Below, piece by piece: positions 5,782 through 6,270 of a stretch of DNA of 6,270 nucleotides. The notes under the pieces are model-generated. The model made no database searches. It saw only the letters and a list, made by a program, of their open reading frames with translations, and had not been told where the DNA came from. Position 1 is the first letter of the stretch, and the number at the start of each line of letters is the position of its first letter. The stretch lies in the NCBI GenBank assembly GCA_021804345.1, contig JAJZHV010000073.1, positions 1-6,270 on the forward strand. The letters are read 5' to 3'. The position numbers were made by a program, and so were the translations under genes. This DNA is from Pseudomonadota bacterium. GTDB lineage: Bacteria > Pseudomonadota > Gammaproteobacteria > Burkholderiales > Ferrovaceae.

Positions 5782-6270
5782 TTCTGCAACTCCCGCAACA
5801 GGGGCAGGATCACCTGCTGCAAAGACTCGAGGGTAATGGGTCCGATTTGCTTATAGCGAATGATGCCTGCCTTGTCGATGATGTAGGTTTCGGGTACGCC
5901 ATAAACTCCGTAGTCGATACCGACCCGCCCGTCCGCATCCACTGCGGTCAGGGTATAGGGATTGCCATAATTGTCCAGCCAATGCTGGGCATCAGCAGCC
6001 TGATCCTTGTAGTCCAGTCCCACCAACGGAATGTGCTGTTCGCGGGAAAACTTCAGCAGCACTGGATGCTCTTCACGGCAGGACACGCACCAGGAGGCCC
6101 AGACGTTGAGCAACCACACCTGACCATGATAGGTTGCCGGCGAAAATGACTTGCCCTGCGCCGCTAACTGCGGCAAGCGAAAATTGGGGGCAGGCCGATC
6201 GATGAGCGGAGAAGGCACTAGATGCGGATCCCGTTGCAACCCCACGGCAAAGAAAGCCACCAACCCCACA
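5778..6270 (-). CDS. ccmG: Thiol:disulfide interchange protein CcmG/DsbE (partial, N-terminus beyond right edge)
   Basis: Periplasmic membrane-tethered thioredoxin-like reductant that takes electrons from DsbD/CcdA and keeps the apocytochrome c or CcmH cysteines reduced. 163 complete codons are visible, starting inside the N-terminal membrane anchor (GLVAFFAVGL). The usual family stretch follows: RDPHLVPSPLIDRPAPNF (13-30 of the visible part), then LNVWASWCVSCREEHPVL with active-site Cys61 and Cys64. The cis-proline region is GVYGVPETYIID, with Pro126. About 10-20 N-terminal residues are probably missing. The GTG at 6269-6267 is inside the hydrophobic anchor and is not taken as the start. The gene is first of the visible ccmG-ccmH-ccmI chain; the upstream neighbour is expected to be ccmF. 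Confidence 0.95.
   Translation of the reverse strand, partial: VGLVAFFAVGLQRDPHLVPSPLIDRPAPNFRLPQLAAQGKSFSPATYHGQVWLLNVWASWCVSCREEHPVLLKFSREQHIPLVGLDYKDQAADAQHWLDNYGNPYTLTAVDADGRVGIDYGVYGVPETYIIDKAGIIRYKQIGPITLESLQQVILPLLRELQK

Overview
This is a window of about 6.3 kb, moderately GC-rich and densely coding. It comes from a proteobacterium that makes c-type cytochromes with the System I (Ccm) maturation machinery and carries a Tad/Flp tight-adherence pilus locus. The protein sequences look gammaproteobacterial or Acidithiobacillia-like, but this is a judgement from sequence style, and genus cannot be fixed without a search.

Region 1 (1-1133, minus strand) is the front of a tad locus read leftwards: flp (prepilin of 60 residues), then cpaB/rcpC (periplasmic pilus assembly protein), then the first 47 codons of a gene whose position and N-terminus fit the outer-membrane secretin cpaC/rcpA, cut by the left edge. 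flp follows a strong Shine-Dalgarno. cpaB and cpaC overlap by an ATGA.

Region 2 (1134-1294) is the divergent intergenic spacer of 161 bp. It must hold the start signals of the pilus genes (leftwards) and of ccmA (rightwards). Only a weak -10-like box near ccmA and a short tandem repeat before flp can be pointed to.

Region 3 (1295-3993, plus strand) is ccmABCDE in canonical order. CcmA is the ABC ATPase, CcmB and CcmC are membrane proteins, CcmD is a small one-helix protein, and CcmE is the periplasmic haem chaperone. ccmA/ccmB and ccmD/ccmE overlap by ATGA, ccmB/ccmC are 4 nt apart, and ccmC/ccmD are separated by 63 nt.

Region 4 (4004-6270, minus strand) is the second half of the pathway, transcribed towards the first: ccmG (thioredoxin-like, cut by the right edge), ccmH (RCxxC apocytochrome reductase) and ccmI (TPR apocytochrome chaperone), joined by ATGA overlaps. 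The two ccm arms meet tail to tail with only 10 bp between the ccmE and ccmI stop codons. ccmF, the haem lyase subunit usually found between ccmE and ccmG, is not in the window. It most likely lies just beyond the right edge, upstream of ccmG.

Together, CcmABCD load haem onto CcmE outside the cytoplasmic membrane. CcmG and CcmH keep the apocytochrome CXXCH thiols reduced, and CcmI (with CcmF and CcmH) brings apocytochrome to holo-CcmE. I found no mobile element, CRISPR array or RNA gene, and nothing that looks like a new system. The points most worth a second look are the convergent split of the ccm cluster and a nine-C tract in the linker of ccmI.
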